The position numbers and the translations under genes were made by a program. 14,398 bases of DNA from NCBI GenBank assembly GCA_038199375.1, contig JBBPZA010000020.1:1-14398 (forward strand). Direction: 5' to 3'. Positions 1 to 5,747 of the stretch are shown here, one piece after another. Source of the stretch: JBBPZA01 sp038199375. Lineage in GTDB: Bacteria; Actinomycetota; Thermoleophilia; Solirubrobacterales; Solirubrobacteraceae. Under the pieces are notes generated by a model. The model ran no database searches. It worked only from the letters and a program-made list of their open reading frames with translations, and was not told the origin of the DNA. Position 1 is the stretch's first letter. Every line of letters begins with the position of its first letter.

Positions 1-14
1 CACGAGCAGCGGAG

Positions 15-590
15 ATGCTGAGCCAAATCGAGCGCCAAGCCGCCGAGGGACTCGAGCGGCAAGAGCGGGTGTGGGCGATCACCCTCATCGATGCCCTGCC
101 GCCGGCCCTGCGAAGGGCGCTCGCCCTGTCGGTGATCGTCAACATCGAGCGCCACTGGGACGACGACGAATTTCGACGCGAGCATGCGAAGCGCATCGAG
201 CACGCGCTCACCGCGATCGCGGCTCCCCTGTTCGAGCAGAGCGTGCGGAGGTGGAGGCGAAACCTGAAGCCCTACGCCGGCTTCGTGTCCGAGGCGTGGC
301 TGCTCGCACCCGGCGAACAGCCGGGGTGCGCCGCGTGGGCCGACAGCGGGGGCGCCCACGCAGCCCTGTCGCTTCCACTCTCCTGGTTCACCGAGGTCTG
401 GGCGCGAGGCATCGCAGTCGTTGACGACTGCTTCGTGCTGGCCGTCGCGGGCAGCTCGCGGGACGGAATGACCCTACGTGGCCTCGCCCTCCGATGGGAG
501 CGCCAGGACCGGGACACCTCGAGATCGGTGAAGGCGCCCGCTCTCCTGACTCGAGGCAACGGCGGGGACTGGCGCCTCCGGTGGTTATGA
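15..590 (+). CDS. Hypothetical protein, 191 aa, possibly 5'-truncated by the window edge
   Basis: I do not recognise this family. The reading frame has G/C-rich third positions like the neighbouring genes and ends at TGA 588-590. The first half (about residues 1-85) is rich in Arg, Glu and Ala and looks mainly helical, with a patch HWDDDEFRREH near residues 47-57. The second half (about 86-191) holds short hydrophobic stretches separated by turns, such as FVSEAWLL and AVVDDCFVLAVAG, and looks more like beta structure. I see no signal peptide, membrane span or known catalytic motif. The GGAG at 11-14 touches the ATG at 15, too close to act as a ribosome site, and the frame stays open to base 3, so the true start may lie outside the window. 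It converges on lipB across 70 bases, so it is not in the lipB transcript. It could belong to an operon to the left. Confidence 0.55.
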   Translation: MLSQIERQAAEGLERQERVWAITLIDALPPALRRALALSVIVNIERHWDDDEFRREHAKRIEHALTAIAAPLFEQSVRRWRRNLKPYAGFVSEAWLLAPGEQPGCAAWADSGGAHAALSLPLSWFTEVWARGIAVVDDCFVLAVAGSSRDGMTLRGLALRWERQDRDTSRSVKAPALLTRGNGGDWRLRWL

Positions 591-660
591 ATCCAGGCGT
601 CCCAGCCACGTCGTCGCGGCGTGCTTCGGCCCCCAGGCGAGCGCCTGCCGAGGTGACGAC
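591..660. terminator. Convergent gap with a 14-base inverted repeat
   Basis: The 70 bases between the convergent stops of the left-hand gene and lipB contain CAGGCG (634-639), AG, CGCCTG (642-647). This perfect 6-bp inverted repeat could also fold as a 5-bp stem with a GAGC loop. Its position between two converging genes suggests a shared terminator. No T-run follows on either strand, so it is not a classical intrinsic terminator, and the role is inferred from position only. Confidence 0.35.
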
Positions 661-1377
661 TCAGACGGACGCTACCGCGCCGGGGCGGAGCTGCCTGGCC
701 TCGCTCCCGGACAGCAGGCGCTCGAGAGAGACGAGCCGCTGTCGGCGGCGTTGGGCCTGCGCGACGCTATAGGCCATGCGGCGTCGAAAGCAGCGCAGGT
801 CCGCCTGCTCGCCGCGCTCGCTGGTCATCGAGGTCATGCGCACCCCCTCCAGGCCGCACGGGACAACCCACTCGAAGGGTGCGAGGTCGTTGGCGACGTT
901 GACCGCGAAGCCGTGGGTGGTGACGCCCTTCTGGACGTGCACGCCCAGCGAGGCGATCTTGCTCTGGCCCACCCACACGCCGGTGTAGTCAGCGCCGTCG
1001 TCCGTGCGCCCCCGGCCGGCGATCCCCTCCTCGGCGAGCGCGGCGACTATGGCGCCCTCGAGCGTCCGCAGGTGGGCGACCACGTCGGAGACGCGCATGA
1101 TCGGATAGCCGACGAGCTGGCCGGGGCCGTGGTAGGTGACCCGACCGCCGCGATCGACGTCGACGACGTCGATGCCCTGCCTGCGATACCACGCCTCGCC
1201 CATGGCAAGCTCGCGCGGGTCGCTGCGCCGTCCGCGGGTGTAGACCCGCGGGTGCTCGAGCAGGAGCAGGACGTCGGGAATCGCTTCTTCCTGGCGCGCG
1301 GCGCGGAGGCGGTGCTGGAGCGCGAGCGCCTCCCGATACTCGACCGTCCCGAGATGGCACGTCCAGAGCTCGTCCAC
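661..1377 (-). CDS. lipB: Octanoyltransferase LipB (lipoyl(octanoyl) transferase)
   Basis: LipB moves octanoate from octanoyl-acyl carrier protein to the lipoyl-domain lysine of enzymes such as the pyruvate dehydrogenase E2; lipoyl synthase then adds sulfur. The 238-residue protein has the family signature RGGRVTYHGPGQLVGYP at residues 77-92. The catalytic pair is visible: Lys140 in GQSKIASLGVHV and Cys174 in VVPCGLEGVR, at nearly the same positions as in the characterised Mycobacterium enzyme as I recall it. The length is normal. The start is GTG at 1377, which gives the usual LipB beginning (xxLWTCHLGTVEY) and lies six bases after a TACCCT hexamer, so the message is probably leaderless. The about 40-residue C-terminal Arg-rich tail is typical of actinobacterial members. 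The lipoyl acceptor pdhC lies 0.8 kb away on the same strand, separated by an opposite-strand gene, so this is a functional cluster rather than one operon. No lipoyl synthase (lipA) is visible in the window. Confidence 0.95.
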   Translation of the reverse strand: MDELWTCHLGTVEYREALALQHRLRAARQEEAIPDVLLLLEHPRVYTRGRRSDPRELAMGEAWYRRQGIDVVDVDRGGRVTYHGPGQLVGYPIMRVSDVVAHLRTLEGAIVAALAEEGIAGRGRTDDGADYTGVWVGQSKIASLGVHVQKGVTTHGFAVNVANDLAPFEWVVPCGLEGVRMTSMTSERGEQADLRCFRRRMAYSVAQAQRRRQRLVSLERLLSGSEARQLRPGAVASV

Positions 1378-1383
1378 GTATCG

Positions 1384-1412
1384 AGGGTACTCCCCGCGCC
1401 GCGTGGCTCGAC
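1384..1412 (-). promoter_or_regulatory. Predicted leaderless promoter of lipB
   Basis: On the minus strand TACCCT (1389 down to 1384) is followed by six bases and then the GTG start of lipB at 1377. No Shine-Dalgarno sequence precedes the GTG. A 17-base spacer would put the -35 at 1412-1407 (GTCGAG), a poor match. The -10 match and spacing are read from sequence; promoter activity is inferred. Confidence 0.5.
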
Positions 1413-1441
1413 GCCGATCGACTCCCGGCGTGCCTTACCCT
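1411..1441 (+). promoter_or_regulatory. Predicted leaderless promoter of the 1448 membrane-protein gene
   Basis: TACCCT at 1436-1441 lies six bases before ATG 1448, the same hexamer and spacing as the divergent lipB promoter. ACGCCG (1411-1416) and CGGCGT (1426-1431) form a perfect 6-bp inverted repeat just upstream of the -10. The -35 positions predicted with 17-base spacers (1413-1418 here, 1412-1407 for lipB) are directly back to back, so the two promoters would compete for polymerase. The -35 match is weak. Confidence 0.45.
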
Positions 1442-1447
1442 GGCTCG

Positions 1448-2041
1448 ATGGAGCCCATCCGGTGGTCGCGCCTTCGCTGGCGGATGCGGGGTGCCTGGCT
1501 GTGGCCCGCGTTCGCCGCCGCGAGCGTCGCCGGCGGGCTGCTTCTCGATCGGCTCCCGGTCGCCGGGGCGGGCACCGGCCTCGCCGCCGGGATTCTCCTC
1601 GCCGGGTTCTTCAACCTGATCGCGGTCATCCTGCTCGGCGGCGCCGGGGGCGTGTTGTTGCGCCGACGGTACACCGACCTCCCGCGCGAGATCGCTCGCG
1701 ACTACGCCGGCACCGTCGCCGTCGTCCTCGTCTGTGCCGTCCTGCTGGCGGCGGGCCTCGTTCACCGCCCCGCGGTCCTCGAGCGCGAGCGCGACTTCTC
1801 GGCCCAGTCGCTGGCCGCGAGACGCTTCCTCGCCCACCAGGCACCGCCCGAGGTCCGGCCCAACATCGCCCTGGCGGACTCGCTGCGGCTCGATGAGGAC
1901 CTCTACCGCACGTGCGCCCCCCGCCGCGACCTCGACCGCGCCTACTGCCTCTTCGTCGACACCTCGCAGTCGCCGCCCGGGATCAGCGTGGATCCCAATC
2001 GTGCGACCAACCGCACCTACCTGCCGTCGCGGCGCCGGTAG
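1448..2041 (+). CDS. Small membrane protein with three predicted spans and a two-cysteine C-terminal domain
   Basis: I cannot name this family. The 197-residue protein starts with a basic, Trp/Arg-rich segment (residues 1-14). Hydrophobic spans follow at about 16-35, 43-71 (with FFNLIAVILLGGAGG) and 88-105. RRRYTDLPREIARD between spans two and three should be cytoplasmic by the positive-inside rule, so the roughly 90-residue C-terminal part would face outside. That part contains two cysteines, Cys156 and Cys167, in CAPRRDLDRAYC, which could form a disulfide, then SQSPPGISVDPN. I recall similar proteins of unknown function in Thermoleophilia genomes but cannot verify this. An upstream in-frame ATG at 1403 adds 15 residues, but ATG 1448 lies six bases after a TACCCT hexamer and gives a better N-terminus. 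The gene is divergent from lipB and convergent with pdhC, so context does not assign a function. Confidence 0.7.
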   Translation: MEPIRWSRLRWRMRGAWLWPAFAAASVAGGLLLDRLPVAGAGTGLAAGILLAGFFNLIAVILLGGAGGVLLRRRYTDLPREIARDYAGTVAVVLVCAVLLAAGLVHRPAVLERERDFSAQSLAARRFLAHQAPPEVRPNIALADSLRLDEDLYRTCAPRRDLDRAYCLFVDTSQSPPGISVDPNRATNRTYLPSRRR

Positions 2042-2166
2042 ACCCGCCCCTCGGCGCCGGGGGATCCGGTGGGCCAGCAGCAGGGCGACCCTTCCCGCGC
2101 GTAGGCGGTCGGTGCTCGAGACGCGCACGACCAGGCGGCCCTCCGACGTGGCGGCGCACGGCCGCG
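2042..2166. terminator. Convergent gap between the membrane-protein gene and pdhC
   Basis: These 125 bases hold no plausible gene. A short hairpin, GCGGC (2151-2155) and GCCGC (2161-2165) with a 5-base loop, begins one base after the pdhC stop codon on the minus strand. CCCC (2047-2050) and a GGGG run (about 2059-2062) flank a GC-rich core just after the plus-strand stop. GCGCGT (2097-2102) and ACGCGC (2121-2126) form a looser repeat. None is followed by a T-run, so termination here would be non-canonical or factor-dependent. Confidence 0.3.
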
Positions 2167-3549
2167 TCAGAGCGCGAGTCGGAGCGGTTGCTCGAGCAGG
2201 TCGCGGACGCGGCCGAGGAACCTGGCCGCGTCGGCTCCGTAGAGGATGCGGTGGTCGCAGGCGAGGGTGACCCCCATGCGGTGGCGCGAGAGGATGCGCT
2301 CGTCGCGCACCACGACCCGCGGCTCGACCGCGCCCACCGCGAGGATCGCGGCCTGCGGCGGGTTGATCACCGCGGTGAAGCTGGTGATGCCGAACATGCC
2401 GAGGTTCGAGACGGTGAAGGTCCCGCCCGCGAGCTCGGGCGGGGTGATCTCCTTCGCGCGCACGCGCTCGGCCAGCGCGCGGGTCTCGCGCGCGATCGCC
2501 CCGAGCGACTTGCGGTCGGGGTCGAAGACCGTCGGGACGACCAGGCCGTCGTCGACGGCGACCGCGACACCGACGTTGACCCGCGAGTGCAGCTCGAAGC
2601 GGCCGTCCTTGTAGGAGCCGTTCGCTCGCGGGAGCTCGCGCAGCGCCAGCGCGCACGCCTTGACGACGAAGTCGTTGAGGGAAGGTGCGGGATCGTCGCC
2701 TGCGAGCTCCTTGAGTCGCGCGCGCAGGATCACCGCCTCTTCCATGTCGATCTCCATGTCGAGCACGAAGTGGGGGACGGTGGCCTTGGACTCGGCCATG
2801 CGGCGTGCGATGAGCTGCTGGGTGCGCGTGAGCTCCTGCGTGGTGACCTCCCCCTTCGAGGTCCCGCGGTCCTCCTCGGTGGCCGCGGCCGCGGGCGCCG
2901 GCCTCTCGGCCTGCTCCTCGCGCGCGTCCTGCGACGGCTCGTCCCGGTCGGGTGCGCCGTCGGCGCTGGAGGCGGCCTCGACGTCTGCTTTGACCACCCG
3001 GCCGCCCGGCCCGCTCCCGCGCAGGGAGGCGATGTCGACGGAGAGCTCGCGCGCCATCCTGCGCGCGACTGGTGAGGCCTTCATGCGTCCGCCGCCGGCA
3101 GTCTCGGCGGATGGCGCAGGAGCGACCTCGGGCTCGTCGTCGCCGGCCGGCGGAGCGGGCGCCTCCTCGGGCTCGGCCTCATCGGCGGCCTCCTCCCCGG
3201 CGTCGCGCTCTTCGAGCGGGTCCTCCTCGTCCCCTTCGTCCTCGGAGTCGTCCGCCCCGCCGGCCTCCTCCTCTTCGCCGGCCCCCTCTCCGGCACGCTT
3301 GGCCTTGCTCCCACCGCCTCCTGCTCCGACGTACGCGATCACCTCGCCGATGGGCAGCGTGGCACCCTCGGCGGCCACGATCTCGAGCGTGCCGTCGGAG
3401 TCTGACTCGTAGGTCATCGTGGCCTTGTCGGTCTCGATCTCGACGAGCTCCTCGCCGCGGGCGACCTCGTCGCCGTCGGCTTTGAGCCACTTGAGGATCG
3501 TGCCCTCCTCCATGGAGTCAGACAGGCGCGGCATGGTGATGTCGGCCAT
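2167..3549 (-). CDS. pdhC: Dihydrolipoamide acyltransferase, E2 of a pyruvate (2-oxoacid) dehydrogenase complex
   Basis: E2 forms the core of the complex, carries the swinging lipoyl arm and transfers the acyl group to CoA. The 460-residue protein has one lipoyl domain (1-76) with the lipoylated Lys42 in ETDKAT, and a linker at about 77-155 that is extremely acidic. A peripheral-subunit binding domain (about 157-192, with SPVARRMARE and GPGGRVVKADV) and a second linker follow. The catalytic domain runs from about 235 to 460. The catalytic His433 is present in CDHRILYGAD, but the Asp normally four residues later in HxxxDG is Tyr437. I recall the same D-to-Y change in cyanobacterial and plastid E2 proteins, so it need not mean loss of activity. 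The start MADITMPRLSDSM is canonical and lies 33 bases after the preceding gene, with its own TACACT promoter. pdhA and pdhB are on the same strand upstream but separated by three signalling genes. Substrate choice (pyruvate or branched-chain oxoacid) is not provable from sequence. Confidence 0.92.
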   Translation of the reverse strand: MADITMPRLSDSMEEGTILKWLKADGDEVARGEELVEIETDKATMTYESDSDGTLEIVAAEGATLPIGEVIAYVGAGGGGSKAKRAGEGAGEEEEAGGADDSEDEGDEEDPLEERDAGEEAADEAEPEEAPAPPAGDDEPEVAPAPSAETAGGGRMKASPVARRMARELSVDIASLRGSGPGGRVVKADVEAASSADGAPDRDEPSQDAREEQAERPAPAAAATEEDRGTSKGEVTTQELTRTQQLIARRMAESKATVPHFVLDMEIDMEEAVILRARLKELAGDDPAPSLNDFVVKACALALRELPRANGSYKDGRFELHSRVNVGVAVAVDDGLVVPTVFDPDRKSLGAIARETRALAERVRAKEITPPELAGGTFTVSNLGMFGITSFTAVINPPQAAILAVGAVEPRVVVRDERILSRHRMGVTLACDHRILYGADAARFLGRVRDLLEQPLRLAL

Positions 3550-3585
3550 CGCCGCGAGTGTACGCCGCCCCGGCGTCCGGGCCTA
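3550..3585 (-). promoter_or_regulatory. Predicted leaderless promoter of pdhC with an inverted repeat in the spacer
   Basis: On the minus strand TACACT (3562-3557) is followed by seven bases and the pdhC ATG at 3549; there is no Shine-Dalgarno sequence. ACGCCG (3562-3567), CCC, CGGCGT (3571-3576) is a perfect 6-bp inverted repeat that runs from the edge of the -10 upstream toward the -35. The 17-base-spaced -35 (TAGGCC, 3585-3580) overlaps the stop codon of the GGDEF-EAL gene. The repeat could be an operator. As a hairpin in read-through RNA it lacks the T-tail of a terminator. Confidence 0.45.
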
Positions 3586-5313
3586 GGCGGGCAGGTCCCT
3601 GGAGACGACCGTGAGCCGCTCGCCCATCGCGTTTGCGCTGAGCGGACGCGAGAAGAGGTAGCCTTGGACGAGATCGCAGTCCAGCGCCGCGAGCGCATCA
3701 CGCTGCTCGCTGGTTTCGACCCCTTCCGCGATGACTTTGAGACCGAGGGCGTGCGCGAGCCCTATGACCGCCCCCGCGATCGCCGCGTCCTGCGGGTCGC
3801 TGCCCAGGCCGGCGACGTAGGAGGGGTCGAGCTTGAGCGCGTCCACGGGAAGGCGCTTGAGGTCGCCCAGCGCCGCATGGCCGGTTCCGAAATCGTCGAC
3901 GCTCACGCGAATCCCGCTGCGCGCGAGCCCATCCAAGGCGACGAGGCCGGCGTCGAGATCCTCCATGAGCGCCCGCTCGCTGACGTCGAGGCGCAGCGCC
4001 GAGGAGTCAAGGCCGCTCGTCCGCAGCGCCGCGGCGATCCGCGCCGGCAGCTCCGGGCGCGCCAGTTGACGGGCAGACAGGTTGACCGCGACGGTAAAGC
4101 CGGGCTCGCCGGTGAGGTCGATCCAGCGCCGCGCCTGCCGGCAGGCATCTTGCAGTACCCAATGGCCGATCGGCACGATCTCCCAAGTCTCCTCGGCCAG
4201 AGCGAGGAACTCGTCGGGAGCCAGGAGCCCGCGCTCGGGGTGCTGCCAGCGAAGCAGGCACTCCACGCCGGCGACCGCGCCTGTCCGGAGGTTGATCGAC
4301 GGCTGCCAGTGCAGCCGCAGCTCCCTGCGCTCGAGCGCTCGTCGCAACGAGCGCTCCGCGTCGAGGCGCGCGGCCGCGCGGGTACGCATGAGCTCGTCGA
4401 AGAGCTCGTAGCACGAGCCGCCGCGCTCCTTGGCGCGATACATCGCGATGTCCGCGTTGCGGACCAGGCTCTCGGGGGTCGATCCGTGGCCTCCGAGCGC
4501 GAGGCCGAGGCTCCCGCCCAGGGTCACCTCTCCCTCGCCCAGCGGGAAGGGCCGTGCCAGCGCGGCGAGGACGCGTTCGGCGATCACGGCAGCGTCGCGC
4601 TCGTCCTCGACGGCATCACACAGGATCGTGAACTCGTCGCCGCCGAATCTGGCCACGCTGTCGGCCGGCCGCAACGCCCCCTCCACCCGGCGGGCGACGT
4701 GCACGAGCAGGCGGTCGCCCGCCTCGTGCCCGAGCGAGTCGTTGATCGACTTGAAGTGGTCGAGGTCGAGGAAGAGCACGGCGACCGATCCCGACGACCG
4801 GCCGGAGCGCGCCAGTGCGAGCGCCAGGCGGTCGACGAACAGCAGCCGGTTGGGCAGCCCGGTCAGGGGGTCGTGGAGCGCCCTGTGGGCCATGGTCGCC
4901 TCGGCGCGCGTGCGCTCCACCGCGTAGCGGATCGAGCGGCTCATCGCCTCCGGGGTGACCTGGCCCTTGATCAGGTAGTCCTGGGCGCCCTCCTGCACCG
5001 CGCGCAGGGCGAGTTCCTCGTTGTCGAGCGCCGAAAGGACGACGATCGGCACGCCGGGGGCGGAGGAGCGAACCTGGTCGAGCGCCTGCAGCCCGCCCGC
5101 GTCGGGGAGCGAGAGGTCGAGCAGGACGCAGCCGACCTCGTGCTCGAGCAGATGGCGCCGCGCGTCGTCGGCGCGCTGGAGGTGGGTCACCGCGAGCCCC
5201 TTGCCCCATGCGTCGGCCAGCATCTCGCGAGCGAGCAGCGCGTCGGCGGCGCTGTCCTCCACGAGCAGCAGCGAGAGCGCATCCGGCTCGGTTCTTATCT
5301 CGGCGGCGCTCAT
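3583..5313 (-). CDS. Response regulator with diguanylate cyclase and phosphodiesterase domains (REC-GGDEF-EAL)
   Basis: The 576-residue soluble protein has three domains. The receiver (about 12-135) has an acidic pair Glu19-Asp20, phospho-acceptor Asp66 in LLDLSLP and Lys116. The GGDEF domain (about 140-305) has an intact GGDEF active site at 224-228, and RPAD at 215-218 is the RxxD inhibitory c-di-GMP site, five residues upstream as in feedback-controlled cyclases. The EAL domain (about 320-570) reads ECL at 351-353 instead of EAL but keeps NLSARQL, the Glu of SERALM, DDFGTG (473-478), the Lys of ALKLD, AEGVET (529-534) and QGYLF. Both c-di-GMP synthesis and breakdown therefore look possible, with balance perhaps set by phosphorylation. 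The start at ATG 5313 is fixed by a 4-base ATGA overlap with the preceding response-regulator gene and gives a clean receiver N-terminus. It is the last gene of the kinase operon. Confidence 0.93.
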   Translation of the reverse strand: MSAAEIRTEPDALSLLLVEDSAADALLAREMLADAWGKGLAVTHLQRADDARRHLLEHEVGCVLLDLSLPDAGGLQALDQVRSSAPGVPIVVLSALDNEELALRAVQEGAQDYLIKGQVTPEAMSRSIRYAVERTRAEATMAHRALHDPLTGLPNRLLFVDRLALALARSGRSSGSVAVLFLDLDHFKSINDSLGHEAGDRLLVHVARRVEGALRPADSVARFGGDEFTILCDAVEDERDAAVIAERVLAALARPFPLGEGEVTLGGSLGLALGGHGSTPESLVRNADIAMYRAKERGGSCYELFDELMRTRAAARLDAERSLRRALERRELRLHWQPSINLRTGAVAGVECLLRWQHPERGLLAPDEFLALAEETWEIVPIGHWVLQDACRQARRWIDLTGEPGFTVAVNLSARQLARPELPARIAAALRTSGLDSSALRLDVSERALMEDLDAGLVALDGLARSGIRVSVDDFGTGHAALGDLKRLPVDALKLDPSYVAGLGSDPQDAAIAGAVIGLAHALGLKVIAEGVETSEQRDALAALDCDLVQGYLFSRPLSANAMGERLTVVSRDLPA

Positions 5314-5747
5314 TCCGGCGGCAAGGTAGCGATGCCGAGCCAGAAGCGCTCGATGGCGCGCATCACGTCGTTGAAGCGGTCGAACTCGAGCGGCTTGCTG
5401 ACGTAGGCGTTGGCGTGGAGCTCGTAGCAACGCTCGACGTCGCGCTCGTCGCCCGAGCCGGAGAGCATCACGACCGGGATCCGGCGCAGGGCCGGATCGG
5501 CCTTGCACTCGCGCAGGACCTCGAGCCCGCTCTTGCGCGGCAGGTTGTAGTCCAGCAGCACGAGGTCGAGTCGGCGGTCGGCGCCCAGCTCGCGGATGAC
5601 CTCGAGGCCCTCCTCGCCGTCGGAGGCGACGTGCAGGCGGGTCGGGGTGGCCGCGTCGCGCAGGATCTCGGTCGTCAAGCGGACGTCGGCCGGGTTGTCT
5701 TCGACGAGGACGACGTCGAGCGGCCGCGACAGGCCCGGGCTGGTCAC
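5310..5747 (-). CDS. Single-domain response regulator (Rcp1/CheY-like receiver)
   Basis: This 145-residue protein is a lone receiver domain. It shows the acidic pair Glu16-Asp17 in LVEDNPAD, phospho-acceptor Asp66 in LVLLDYNLP, Ser96 in VVMLSGSGD and Lys118 in VSKPLEFDRF. The sequence style (EDNPADVRL, DYNLPRKSGLEVL, AYVSKPLEFDRF) matches the Rcp1-type regulators that pair with phytochrome-like kinases of the HDLxEPLR class, and the gene upstream encodes such a kinase. Translation starts at GTG 5747, which overlaps the kinase stop as GTGA; the stop overlaps the next ATG as ATGA. No output domain is present, so it probably acts by protein contact, as a phosphate relay or sink, or through the second receiver protein encoded next to it. 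Confidence 0.9.
   Translation of the reverse strand: MTSPGLSRPLDVVLVEDNPADVRLTTEILRDAATPTRLHVASDGEEGLEVIRELGADRRLDLVLLDYNLPRKSGLEVLRECKADPALRRIPVVMLSGSGDERDVERCYELHANAYVSKPLEFDRFNDVMRAIERFWLGIATLPPE

Noticed and set aside
989..2656. Long minus-strand open frame running through lipB, the membrane gene and part of pdhC in a different frame
   Set aside because: It is an Arg/Pro/Gly-rich translation of out-of-frame GC-rich DNA and overlaps three genes with recognised or plausible products. High GC removes stop codons from such frames.
4064..4100. Two TTGAC-containing stretches (near 4067 and 4081), possible copies of the 10208 palindrome half-site
   Set aside because: They lie inside the EAL coding sequence, are not inverted partners and are explained by conserved codons for VNLSARQL.
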